Positions 1 to 5,969 of a DNA stretch of 21,248 bases are shown here, piece after piece. The stretch lies in assembly GCA_038248985.1 (NCBI GenBank), contig JBBRWV010000062.1:1-21248 (forward strand), written 5' to 3'. Within the stretch, counting starts at the first letter, position 1; each line of letters starts with the position of its first letter. This stretch comes from JBBRWV01 sp038248985. Its GTDB lineage: Bacteria; Planctomycetota; Phycisphaerae; WQYP01. The translations under genes were made by a program, and so were the position numbers. Below the pieces are notes generated by a model. It did no database searches. It was not told the origin of the DNA and saw only the letters and a list, made by a program, of their open reading frames with translations.

Positions 1-390
1 GGCGCCGGTCGGGGGAAGAATCGCCGGGTCGCCACGCAGATGCGCGTCGGTGATCACAAAATCGGGATCCAACACCGTCACGCGGTAACGGATCAAGGCA
101 TCCGAGGCCCCGCCGCCGGCCTGATCGAAAAACGCGCCCTGGAAGCTGATGCCCCAGAGGCCCGTTTCGAGCAGCGAAACAACATTCACATCCGAAGCGT
201 TCGGCATGTCGCCGGTCTTGGAATAGGTGAAGTTGCTGAACAGCTTGTCGCCGACGGTGATGGTGGCACCATCAACCAGGTTCTGCAACGTGGGCGTGGC
301 AATGACACCAGCCTGTGCGCTGGAAGCCGTAAAGGCTGCCGCAGCTGCGACTACCAAGCCCAAAAGGGCTGTCTTGGAAACATTTACCAT
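1..390 (-). CDS. Exported protein of PEP-CTERM-like type, N-terminal part (runs off window)
   Basis: The minus strand is open from an ATG at 390 to the window edge, giving 130 residues with no stop, so the C-terminus lies outside. The start is preceded by a purine-rich GAGAGAGAGAAA stretch that can serve as ribosome binding site. The first ~25 residues form a clear signal peptide: a lysine, then a hydrophobic Leu/Val/Ala core ending in SSAQA. The mature start reads LVDGATITVGDKLFSNF, the 'GDK-x-F-x-x-F' pattern that I know from the N-termini of many PEP-CTERM-sorted surface proteins. The sorting signal itself would be at the missing C-terminus and cannot be seen. The role is unknown; a secreted or surface protein is the safest call. 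Signal peptide and frame are clear; membership of the PEP-CTERM class is inference. Confidence 0.7.
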   Translation of the reverse strand, partial: MVNVSKTALLGLVVAAAAAFTASSAQAGVIATPTLQNLVDGATITVGDKLFSNFTYSKTGDMPNASDVNVVSLLETGLWGISFQGAFFDQAGGGASDALIRYRVTVLDPDFVITDAHLRGDPAILPPTGA

Positions 391-601
391 TTTCTCTCTC
401 TCTTTCCAACAAGGGAACTATTTAATGCCGACACACTACAGTGCGTCTGCTCGCATTCAAGACTACGTTCGCAGTGGGCAAGCGATAAACCACCATAAGT
501 ACCCCGTCTGGCTTGCGATAGGACGTATCGCCTGCAGTGACAATCCATTGAGGATCGAAAACCACAGCTTGCAAAAACCGATCAGGGAGTTTGCAACGCA
601 A

Positions 602-620
602 TACGCATTCACGATGCGTA
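602..620. repeat. Perfect 7-bp inverted repeat, possible operator
   Basis: TACGCAT and ATGCGTA face each other around the five bases TCACG. The arms are perfect and no T-run follows on either strand, so a protein-binding site is more likely than a terminator. It lies about 210 bases upstream of the exported-protein start and 330 upstream of the PilZ gene. It may also be chance. Confidence 0.3.
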
Positions 621-880
621 GACGGCTACAGGCCGGTTAAGGCTTGACTGCAACCAAAATTGTCACTTGATTCCACAGCAAGGCGGGGTCTCTCTCTCCC
701 TTCTTGCCAATGTATTCACTCCACGGTCTGGAGAAGAATACTTTGGAATCTACTCCCCAAATCTATCCCCAATATCAGCTTAGTCAAGATTTATTGTGCA
801 ACTTTCTACACATTCGTCTTTGTGTATGATTTTAAGCCGATAAAGTGCGATGGAACACTACTGATTTCAATAATCCAACC

Positions 881-909
881 TTAAGTCGGGCAAAGGTCGG
901 CTCGATACT
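881..909 (+). promoter_or_regulatory. Weak candidate sigma-70-type promoter for the PilZ gene
   Basis: TTAAGT (881-886) and GATACT (904-909) are 17 bases apart. This would start a transcript near 916 with a leader of about 35 bases before the ATG at 951. Both hexamers match the consensus only partly, so the call rests mainly on position and spacing. Confidence 0.25.
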
Positions 910-950
910 TGAAATACGTAGTCCTAACCCCAACCAAAAGGAGGCCCTTT

Positions 951-1358
951 ATGAATACGATGGTGCTATCACGAGAGCAAACCCATAAATTGCGGGCAGT
1001 TCTGCAAGACTTGGATCCCACCGCGCCGCAGGAACAACGCCTCTGGCCGCGCCATAAAGTGTCCCTGGATATGTGGATACGAACAATCTCCCCGCGCGGA
1101 CGCACCGGCGTCTTCAAGATCATGGCGATGAATCTGTCCAAGCGCGGCGTGGGCCTGCTGTCCAAGAAGCTGCTTTCCGTCGGCGAGAAGTTCGCCCTGC
1201 CCCTACGGTTTGATGAGGGCGGCGGCAAACTGGTTCTGTGCCAGGTACGCAACTGCCGACGGCTCGAAAACGGCCATTGCAGGGTCGGAGCGACGTTTTT
1301 GGCGTGGGCCGAGGATGAAGACGGCACGACGGCGATTCCGGCGGAATGGTCGCGGTAA
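951..1358 (+). CDS. PilZ-domain protein
   Basis: This 135-residue protein has the two signatures of the PilZ cyclic-di-GMP-binding fold: an R-x3-R element (RLWPR, about residues 29-33) and the downstream N-x-S-x2-G element (NLSKRGVG, about residue 62). Both are expected to contact c-di-GMP. The rest fits the six-stranded barrel, and no other domain or membrane segment is visible. The start at 951 is chosen over an upstream TTG at 909 because AAAGGAGG (937-944) lies six bases before it. PilZ proteins usually act as c-di-GMP receivers controlling motility, exopolysaccharide or attachment. Nothing here shows the target: the neighbours (an exported protein and mutM) are not obviously linked, and the gene appears to stand alone. 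The domain call is fairly secure; c-di-GMP binding is inferred from the motifs. Confidence 0.75.
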   Translation: MNTMVLSREQTHKLRAVLQDLDPTAPQEQRLWPRHKVSLDMWIRTISPRGRTGVFKIMAMNLSKRGVGLLSKKLLSVGEKFALPLRFDEGGGKLVLCQVRNCRRLENGHCRVGATFLAWAEDEDGTTAIPAEWSR

Positions 1359-1411
1359 GGGGGTCAAAAACCAGCTTTTGGAGCTCGCGAACGGGTTATC
1401 TGGGCGCGGGG

Positions 1412-1440
1412 TTCACTATTTATGGGACTGCGGTTAAGAT
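1412..1440 (+). promoter_or_regulatory. Candidate promoter of mutM, placing the transcript start at the ATG
   Basis: TTCACT (1412-1417) and TAAGAT (1435-1440) are separated by 17 bases; each matches four of six consensus positions. The ATG of mutM lies only six bases beyond the -10 box and no Shine-Dalgarno sequence precedes it. If this promoter is used, the mRNA would be leaderless. Confidence 0.4.
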
Positions 1441-1446
1441 GTTGGT

Positions 1447-2262
1447 ATGCCGGAGTTGCCTGAAGTTGAAGAGGTGCGGCGGGGGTTGGAAGCGGCGGTG
1501 ATGGGCGGCGAAATCGTCGCAATTGCTGTCCGCAGAAGGGATTATGTGCGCCCCGGGGCGGCGGTGTTTGCCCAACTCTGCGGGCGACGCTTGGTTTCCA
1601 CCCATCGCCACGGCAAGAAACTGTTCATAACTGTTGATGACGGCAAGACTTTACACGTGCACCTGGGCATGTCCGGCCGGGTCGATATCGTGCCGGCGAC
1701 GGAGCCAGTCGCGGTGCATACGCATGTGATTCTTACGCTCAAAGACGGCCGTGATGTGCGGTTTAGAGACCCTCGACGCTTCGGAGAGGTGGTGTTTTAC
1801 CCCACCTTCAGGGGGGCAATCGAGGGGGAGACGGGGGGTCTAGGGCCTGATGCGCTGGGGGTAACGGGGGGGCAACTGGGGGGGTGGAGGGGGGCAAAGG
1901 GGTACCTGAAGCAGCGTTTGCTGGGGCAGAAGGACATTGCGGGGCTGGGCAATATTTATGTCGATGAGGCACTGTGGATGTGCGGCCTCCACCCGCGCCA
2001 GCGCGTCGGTCGCATTCGTGAAGATAAGTTAGGGGAATTGGTGCTGGCAATTCGGGAGGTTTTGGAAAAATCGATTGCCTCGGGCGGAACGACGTTGCGC
2101 GACTATCGAAACGTGTCGAACCAACCGGGGGCGTTCAAGTTGCAACTACAGGCCTACGGCCGCGGCGGCGAGGCGTGCCGGCGATGCGGCAAGGTGATGC
2201 AGGAGGGACAGGTGGCGGGCCGAACAACGGTGTGGTGTGCGGGGTGCCAGAAGAAAAGATAG
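1447..2262 (+). CDS. mutM: Formamidopyrimidine-DNA glycosylase (Fpg/MutM)
   Basis: This 271-residue protein is a full-length bifunctional DNA glycosylase/AP lyase that removes 8-oxoguanine and formamidopyrimidines in base-excision repair. It begins with the hallmark PELPEVE, whose Pro2 is the Schiff-base nucleophile and Glu3 the acid. Lysines follow at about 57-58 (HRHGKK), then the LGNIYVDEALW segment before the helix-two-turn-helix. The C-terminus has a zinc finger with cysteines at about 244, 247, 264 and 267 and the DNA-contacting Arg at about 259. No ribosome binding site precedes the ATG, but the conserved N-terminus fixes the start. The central linker (about residues 120-153) is unusually glycine-rich and is encoded almost only by GGG codons, giving a cluster of G-tracts. 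The gene is followed by a hairpin terminator at 2463. Confidence 0.95.
   Translation: MPELPEVEEVRRGLEAAVMGGEIVAIAVRRRDYVRPGAAVFAQLCGRRLVSTHRHGKKLFITVDDGKTLHVHLGMSGRVDIVPATEPVAVHTHVILTLKDGRDVRFRDPRRFGEVVFYPTFRGAIEGETGGLGPDALGVTGGQLGGWRGAKGYLKQRLLGQKDIAGLGNIYVDEALWMCGLHPRQRVGRIREDKLGELVLAIREVLEKSIASGGTTLRDYRNVSNQPGAFKLQLQAYGRGGEACRRCGKVMQEGQVAGRTTVWCAGCQKKR
1811..1902 (+). other. Dense G-tract cluster, potential G-quadruplex-forming sequence inside mutM
   Basis: Within 92 bases the coding strand has nine runs of three or more G: 1811-1816, 1824-1828, 1833-1838, 1843-1845, 1857-1861, 1866-1872, 1878-1884, 1889-1894 and 1899-1902. Most loops are short, which fits several overlapping G-quadruplex patterns. 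The frame stays open through it. Confidence 0.7.
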
Positions 2263-2462
2263 GCGTCACGGATGCAGCCCGATGGGGCCGCGCGTTGCCG
2301 GTCGCGCGAGCGGCGTGAGTAAATTATTACAGTTTGAAACGTGCGATATTGGTGAGGGGGATGACGGCGCCCTCATCTTTTGTCGCATGATAAATCTCCG
2401 GGGCAAAATGAAGTTGCTGCAGCGACGTTAGCGGGTAAGAAAAATGGCGTCAATCAAATAAA
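2263..2462. other. Intergenic stretch after mutM, no gene recognised
   Basis: These 200 bases between the mutM stop and the shared terminator contain a 64-codon frame that overlaps the end of mutM. It has no ribosome binding site and no family resemblance, so I do not call it a gene. GC content falls gradually towards the terminator. Confidence 0.5.
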
Positions 2463-2495
2463 AAACGGGCCGCCCTTTGGAGGGAAGGCCCGTTT
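2463..2495. terminator. Bidirectional rho-independent terminator between convergent genes
   Basis: AAACGGGCC (2463-2471) pairs with GGCCCGTTT (2487-2495). Inside the loop CCCT and AGGG can pair as well. On the minus strand the hairpin is followed by a run of Ts (the A-run at 2459-2465), ending the A-type carrier gene. On the plus strand it is followed by a GATTTTG tail, ending mutM. Confidence 0.85.
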
Positions 2496-2554
2496 GATTT
2501 TGTGGCGCTCGTGACGCGGCAAGCAACGATGCGCGTCGGGCTCGGGTTGTGGGA

Positions 2555-2884
2555 TTAGGCGCTGAAGGAACTGCCGCAGCCGCAGGTGTGGGTGGCGTTG
2601 GGGTTTTTGAAGACGAAGCCGCGGCCCATGACTTCATCTTTGAAGTCGATTTCGGTTTCGTTGAGATAGAGGTAGGACTTGCGGTCGGCGTAGATCTTCA
2701 CGCCTTGGGACTCCATGATTTCATCGCCATCGGGCTGGGCTTCGGTGAGATCGAGGACGTAGGAGAAGCCGGAGCAGCCGCCGCCTTTGACGCCGACGCG
2801 CAGAGCGACCTCGCCGGAGAGGCCCTGGTCTTTGATGATGGATTTGATTTCTTTAGCGGCGGATTCGGAGAGGGTGATGGCCAT
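2555..2884 (-). CDS. HesB/IscA-type (A-type) iron-sulfur cluster carrier protein
   Basis: The 109-residue product is a complete A-type carrier (IscA/SufA/ErpA family) that receives Fe-S clusters from the assembly scaffold and delivers them to apoproteins. The three cluster-binding cysteines are present: C37 in GGGCSG, and C101 and C103 in the terminal CGCG. The frame is open further upstream, but MAITLSESA at 2884 is the family start and AGGAG lies ten bases before it. It is divergent from sufB across a 246-base promoter region, so the two units form one Fe-S assembly locus. A promoter with a palindrome at its expected start site lies just upstream. Sequence alone does not decide between SufA and ErpA, so no symbol is given. 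Confidence 0.92.
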   Translation of the reverse strand: MAITLSESAAKEIKSIIKDQGLSGEVALRVGVKGGGCSGFSYVLDLTEAQPDGDEIMESQGVKIYADRKSYLYLNETEIDFKDEVMGRGFVFKNPNATHTCGCGSSFSA

Positions 2885-2899
2885 AAGTAAAAAACTCCT

Positions 2900-2915
2900 G
2901 TCCTGAGTTAAGGAC
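2900..2915. promoter_or_regulatory. Palindromic operator candidate at the start site of the A-type carrier gene
   Basis: GTCCT and AGGAC flank six bases, giving a perfect 5-bp dyad of 16 bases in all. It lies just downstream of the predicted -10 box, over the expected transcription start of the minus-strand gene, which is where repressors typically bind. It does not match an iron-responsive operator that I can name. Confidence 0.4.
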
Positions 2916-2921
2916 GTACGA

Positions 2922-2950
2922 GTAATAAGTTCATGCACTACTATAGACAA
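2922..2950 (-). promoter_or_regulatory. Candidate sigma-70-type promoter of the A-type carrier gene
   Basis: Read on the minus strand, TTGTCT (2945-2950) and TATTAC (2922-2927) are separated by 17 bases. The start site would fall near 2915, giving a leader of about 30 bases before the ATG at 2884. Confidence 0.5.
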
Positions 2951-3117
2951 GTGGGAGGTGAATGAGCAAGGTAAAGATGCGTGAAGTGTAGAAATCCGGA
3001 TTCGAGATAATATGAGAGTAATATCGTTTTTTTAGCGGTTTTATGGGGGTATTTGATGCAAAGGGAAAGAGCGAGAGGTGCTTTTGAGCGCGGTATGGCA
3101 TAGAATGTGGGGCTTGT
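2951..3117 (+). promoter_or_regulatory. Upstream region of the suf operon
   Basis: This AT-richer stretch must hold the sufB promoter, but no -35/-10 pair is convincing. GATAAT at 3006-3011 is the best -10-like hexamer. A 10-bp perfect palindrome, AATCCGGATT (2993-3002), lies immediately upstream of it and could be an operator. Confidence 0.3.
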
Positions 3118-3130
3118 AAGGAGTGCAAAT

Positions 3131-4618
3131 ATGCCGACATCGACCGAGACACTGGAAGAGATTGCGGGGCAGGAATATCAGTGGGGATGGAACATCGATA
3201 TTGAGGCGGATGAAGCGCCGGCGGGGTTGAACGAAGACATCATTCGATTCATCTCTTTGAAGAAGGGCGAACCGCAGTGGATGCTGGATTGGCGTTTGAA
3301 GGCGTACAAGCACTGGCAGACGATGAAAGAGCCGAACTGGGCGCGGGTGGGGCATCCGCCGATTGATTACCAGGGGACGAAATACTATTCCGCGCCGAAG
3401 GCGAAAAAGAAGTCGATGGATGAAATCGACCCGGAAGTGCTGGCGGCATTTGAGAAGCTGGGGATACCGCTGCATGAGCGGGCGAAGTTATTGGGCGTGG
3501 AGGAGCCGACGTCAGAAGGGGCGGCCGCGGGCGGCGAATCGCCAATTGCGGTGGACGCGGTTTTTGACAGCGTGTCGGTAACGACGACGTTTCAAAAGAA
3601 GCTGTTTGATCTGGGGATCATTTTTTGCGGGTTCAGTGAAGCGGTGAAGAAGCATCCGGAGTTGGTGCGGAAGTATCTGGGGAGCGTGGTGCCGTACTCG
3701 GACAATTTTTTCGCGACGCTGAATTGTGCGGTATTTACGGATGGAAGTTTTGTATACATTCCCAAGGGGGTGCGATGTCCGATGGAGTTGTCGACCTATT
3801 TTCGCATCAACGCGCGGGGCACGGGGCAGTTTGAGCGGACGCTGATCATTGCCGATGAGGGGGCGTATGTGAGTTACCTGGAAGGCTGCACGGCCCCGCA
3901 GCGGGATGAAAACCAATTGCATGCGGCAGTGGTGGAACTGATCGCGCTGCCGGGGGCGACGATCAAGTACAGCACAGTGCAGAACTGGTATCCGGGCGAT
4001 CCGAAGACGGGCAAGGGCGGGATTTACAATTTTGTGACGAAGCGCGGCAAAGCGTTTGAGAATTCGAAGATCACCTGGACGCAGGTGGAAACGGGCAGCG
4101 CGATCACCTGGAAATATCCAAGCTGCATTTTGCAGGGGGATAATTCGGTCGGGGAGTTTTACAGCGTGGCGCTGACGAACCATCATCAGCAGGCGGACAC
4201 GGGGACGAAGATGATCCACATCGGGAAGAACACGCGGAGCACGATCGTGAGCAAGGGGATCAGCGCGGGCGTGGGGCAAAATACGTATCGCGGGCTGGTA
4301 AAGATCATGCCCAAGGCGGAGAACGCGCGAAATTACACGCAGTGCGATTCGATGCTGCTGGGAGATAAATGCGGGGCGCACACCTCGCCATACATTGAGG
4401 TGCGGAACAAGACGGCCCGCGTGGAGCATGAAGCGAGCACGAGCAAGATCGGCGAGGATCAGTTGTTTTACTGCAAGACGCGGGGGATTTCGCTGGAGGA
4501 CTCGATCAACATGATTGTGAGCGGGTTCTGCAAGGAAGTGTTCAAGGAACTGCCGATGGAATTTGCGGTGGAGGCGCAGAAGCTGCTGGGGGTGAGTTTG
4601 GAAGGCAGCGTGGGGTGA
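3131..4618 (+). CDS. sufB: Fe-S cluster scaffold protein SufB
   Basis: At 495 residues this is a full-length SufB, the main scaffold subunit of the SufBCD complex that builds Fe-S clusters in the cytoplasm. Family landmarks run in order. The N-terminal part carries EYQWGW and SEAVKKHPELV. The beta-helix core carries GDKCGAHTSPY, whose Cys corresponds to the cluster-building Cys405 of the E. coli protein. The C-terminus has RVEHEASTSKIGEDQLFYC and SGFCKEVFKELPMEFAVEA. The start at 3131 is chosen over an in-frame start at 3107 because AAGGAG (3118-3123) is seven bases before it. Its stop overlaps the ATG of hicA (TGATG), so the toxin gene is in the same transcript and probably translationally coupled. 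The coding strand strongly favours G-ending codons. Confidence 0.97.
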   Translation: MPTSTETLEEIAGQEYQWGWNIDIEADEAPAGLNEDIIRFISLKKGEPQWMLDWRLKAYKHWQTMKEPNWARVGHPPIDYQGTKYYSAPKAKKKSMDEIDPEVLAAFEKLGIPLHERAKLLGVEEPTSEGAAAGGESPIAVDAVFDSVSVTTTFQKKLFDLGIIFCGFSEAVKKHPELVRKYLGSVVPYSDNFFATLNCAVFTDGSFVYIPKGVRCPMELSTYFRINARGTGQFERTLIIADEGAYVSYLEGCTAPQRDENQLHAAVVELIALPGATIKYSTVQNWYPGDPKTGKGGIYNFVTKRGKAFENSKITWTQVETGSAITWKYPSCILQGDNSVGEFYSVALTNHHQQADTGTKMIHIGKNTRSTIVSKGISAGVGQNTYRGLVKIMPKAENARNYTQCDSMLLGDKCGAHTSPYIEVRNKTARVEHEASTSKIGEDQLFYCKTRGISLEDSINMIVSGFCKEVFKELPMEFAVEAQKLLGVSLEGSVG

Positions 4619-4821
4619 TGCCGCGGAAAATTCGGGAGTTGAAATCAATGTTGAGTCGCGCGGGTTTTTTGGCACGGCATGGGAAAGGAAGTCACGTGAA
4701 CTGGTATCATCCGAAATATCCCGGGCGCGTGACCTTGTCGGGAAAGGACGGCGATGATGCCCATCGCTATCAGGAGAACCTGATCGAGGCGGCGATCAAA
4801 CATGTGGAGAAACAACCATGA
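4618..4821 (+). CDS. hicA: HicA-type mRNA interferase toxin
   Basis: The 67-residue protein matches the HicA (YcfA-like) family, double-stranded-RNA-binding-fold toxins that cleave mRNA. The N-terminal helix (IRELKSMLSRAGF) is followed by the GKGSH element holding the catalytic His (about residue 25), then HP-x-YPGRVTLSGKDGDD and a C-terminal helix. Its length is near the family norm and nothing is missing, so it looks intact. The start used is the ATG overlapping the sufB stop; a GTG one codon earlier is also possible. It overlaps hicB by four bases (ATGA). The order toxin then antitoxin is the classic hicAB order. Being inside the suf operon is the unusual point: no separate promoter is visible in the overlapping junction. 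Confidence 0.9.
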   Translation: MPRKIRELKSMLSRAGFLARHGKGSHVNWYHPKYPGRVTLSGKDGDDAHRYQENLIEAAIKHVEKQP

Positions 4822-5150
4822 GCGTTGCACTTACGTACAGCATGGTGATTGAGTGGTCTGTGGAGGACCAGCTTTTTATTGCACGGATGCCGGAGTTTGG
4901 ACCGGGGGCCAAAACGCATGGATTGACGTATGAAGAAGCGGCAAAGAATGGCCGCGAAGTGCTGGAAATGCTGATCGAATCGTGCATTGCGGATGGCGAA
5001 AAGCTTCCGCTTCCACAGGTTTATAAGGACAGCAAGGGGGTTGCGACTTCGCCGGTGGTGAAGTCGCGGAGCGCGCGCCCTGCGGCCAGAAAATTTAACC
5101 AAACCATTGAGTCTAAAAACCGAGGATCGAAAAAACATGTCACTGCTTGA
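4818..5150 (+). CDS. hicB: HicB-type antitoxin, joined to sufC by a 14-base overlap
   Basis: The 110-residue product has the HicB partial RNase-H fold: YSMVIEWSVEDQLFIARMPEF, the GAKTHG loop, then the helix YEEAAKNGREVLEMLIES. HicB binds and neutralises HicA. The last ~35 residues are a basic, serine- and arginine-rich tail with no recognisable ribbon-helix-helix or helix-turn-helix. The usual DNA-binding autorepression domain therefore seems to be lacking, in keeping with expression from the suf promoter. The frame runs 14 bases into sufC, and the sufC ribosome binding site lies inside it. Hence hicB translation should affect sufC translation. Functional activity is inferred from intact length and motifs. 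Confidence 0.88.
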   Translation: MSVALTYSMVIEWSVEDQLFIARMPEFGPGAKTHGLTYEEAAKNGREVLEMLIESCIADGEKLPLPQVYKDSKGVATSPVVKSRSARPAARKFNQTIESKNRGSKKHVTA

Positions 5151-5913
5151 AGTCAAAAATTTGCATGCGGAAGTCGCGGGCGGCGGGCGGAAGATTTTGA
5201 AGGGGGTGAACCTGTCGATTGAGAAGGGGGAGATTCACGCGATCATGGGGAAGAACGGGTCGGGCAAGAGCACGCTGTGCCAGGTTTTGGCGGGGCGCGA
5301 AGTGTACGTGGTGACCGAGGGGCAGGTGTTGTTCAACGGTAAGGATTTGCTGGCGATGGCGCCGGAGGAGCGGGCGCGGGAGGGCTTGTTTTTGGGGTTT
5401 CAGTACCCGGTGGAAATTCCCGGCGTGAGCACGAGCTACTTTTTGAAGGCCGCGGTAAATGAGATTCGCAAGCACAAGGGGGAGCCGGAACTGGATGCGA
5501 TGCAGTTTTTGAAACTGGTGCAGTCGAAGATGGATCTGCTGAGCATGGACAAGAGCTTCATGAACCGGGCGATCAACGAGGGCTTCAGCGGCGGCGAGAA
5601 GAAGCGTAACGAAGTATTTCAGATGGCGGTGGTGAACCCGGTATTGGGGCTGCTGGACGAGACGGATTCGGGGCTGGATATTGATGCGCTCAAGACGGTT
5701 TCGCACGGGGTGAATGCGATTCATCAGAGTGACAAGAGCAAGGCGATTTTGCTGGTGACGCATTACCAGCGATTGCTGGATTACATCGTGCCGGACTTTG
5801 TGCATGTGATGATTGACGGCCGGATCGTCAAGAGCGGGAAGAAGGAATTGGCGTTGGAGTTGGAAAGCAGGGGCTATGATTGGGTGGAGGATGAGGTCGC
5901 AGGTGCGGTTTGA
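5137..5913 (+). CDS. sufC: Fe-S assembly ATPase SufC
   Basis: This 258-residue ABC-type ATPase drives conformational change in the SufBCD complex. All nucleotide-binding motifs are present: Walker A GKNGSGKST (38-46), Q-loop Gln89 in GFQYP, signature SGGEKKR (151-157), Walker B ending in D174-E175, and the H-loop His209 in VTHYQ. LDETDSGLDIDAL and YPVEIPGVS are typical of SufC. The ATG at 5137 is preferred to an upstream in-frame start at 5107 because MSLLEVKNLHAEV is the family N-terminus and GAGGA (about 5122) precedes it. It overlaps the end of hicB by 14 bases and is followed by sufD after 56 bases. Confidence 0.97.
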   Translation: MSLLEVKNLHAEVAGGGRKILKGVNLSIEKGEIHAIMGKNGSGKSTLCQVLAGREVYVVTEGQVLFNGKDLLAMAPEERAREGLFLGFQYPVEIPGVSTSYFLKAAVNEIRKHKGEPELDAMQFLKLVQSKMDLLSMDKSFMNRAINEGFSGGEKKRNEVFQMAVVNPVLGLLDETDSGLDIDALKTVSHGVNAIHQSDKSKAILLVTHYQRLLDYIVPDFVHVMIDGRIVKSGKKELALELESRGYDWVEDEVAGAV

Positions 5914-5969
5914 TTTTTCGCACGCTCCAATTCGCGTAAGGTGTTAGTCAAAGGATTTAAGAGAACGGT

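Larger units (their letters stand above)
391..950. other. Gene-free region between divergent genes
   Basis: About 560 bases separate the exported-protein gene (minus strand) from the PilZ gene (plus strand). Short open frames here have no ribosome binding site and no recognisable product. The stretch is richer in A and T than its surroundings, especially around 770-900, as expected of a double promoter region. It holds one clean inverted repeat (602-620) and a weak promoter candidate for the PilZ gene (881-909). I see no riboswitch or small RNA that I can name. Confidence 0.6.

Noticed and set aside
660..884. 74-codon plus-strand frame in the long intergenic region
   Set aside because: Non-ATG start, no ribosome binding site, composition of AT-rich non-coding DNA, no recognised family.
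2237..2431. 64-codon frame overlapping the end of mutM
   Set aside because: Overlaps mutM in another frame, has no ribosome binding site and no recognisable product.
3512..4675. 387-residue minus-strand frame opposite sufB
   Set aside because: Arg/His/Leu-rich antisense shadow of sufB without recognisable domains.
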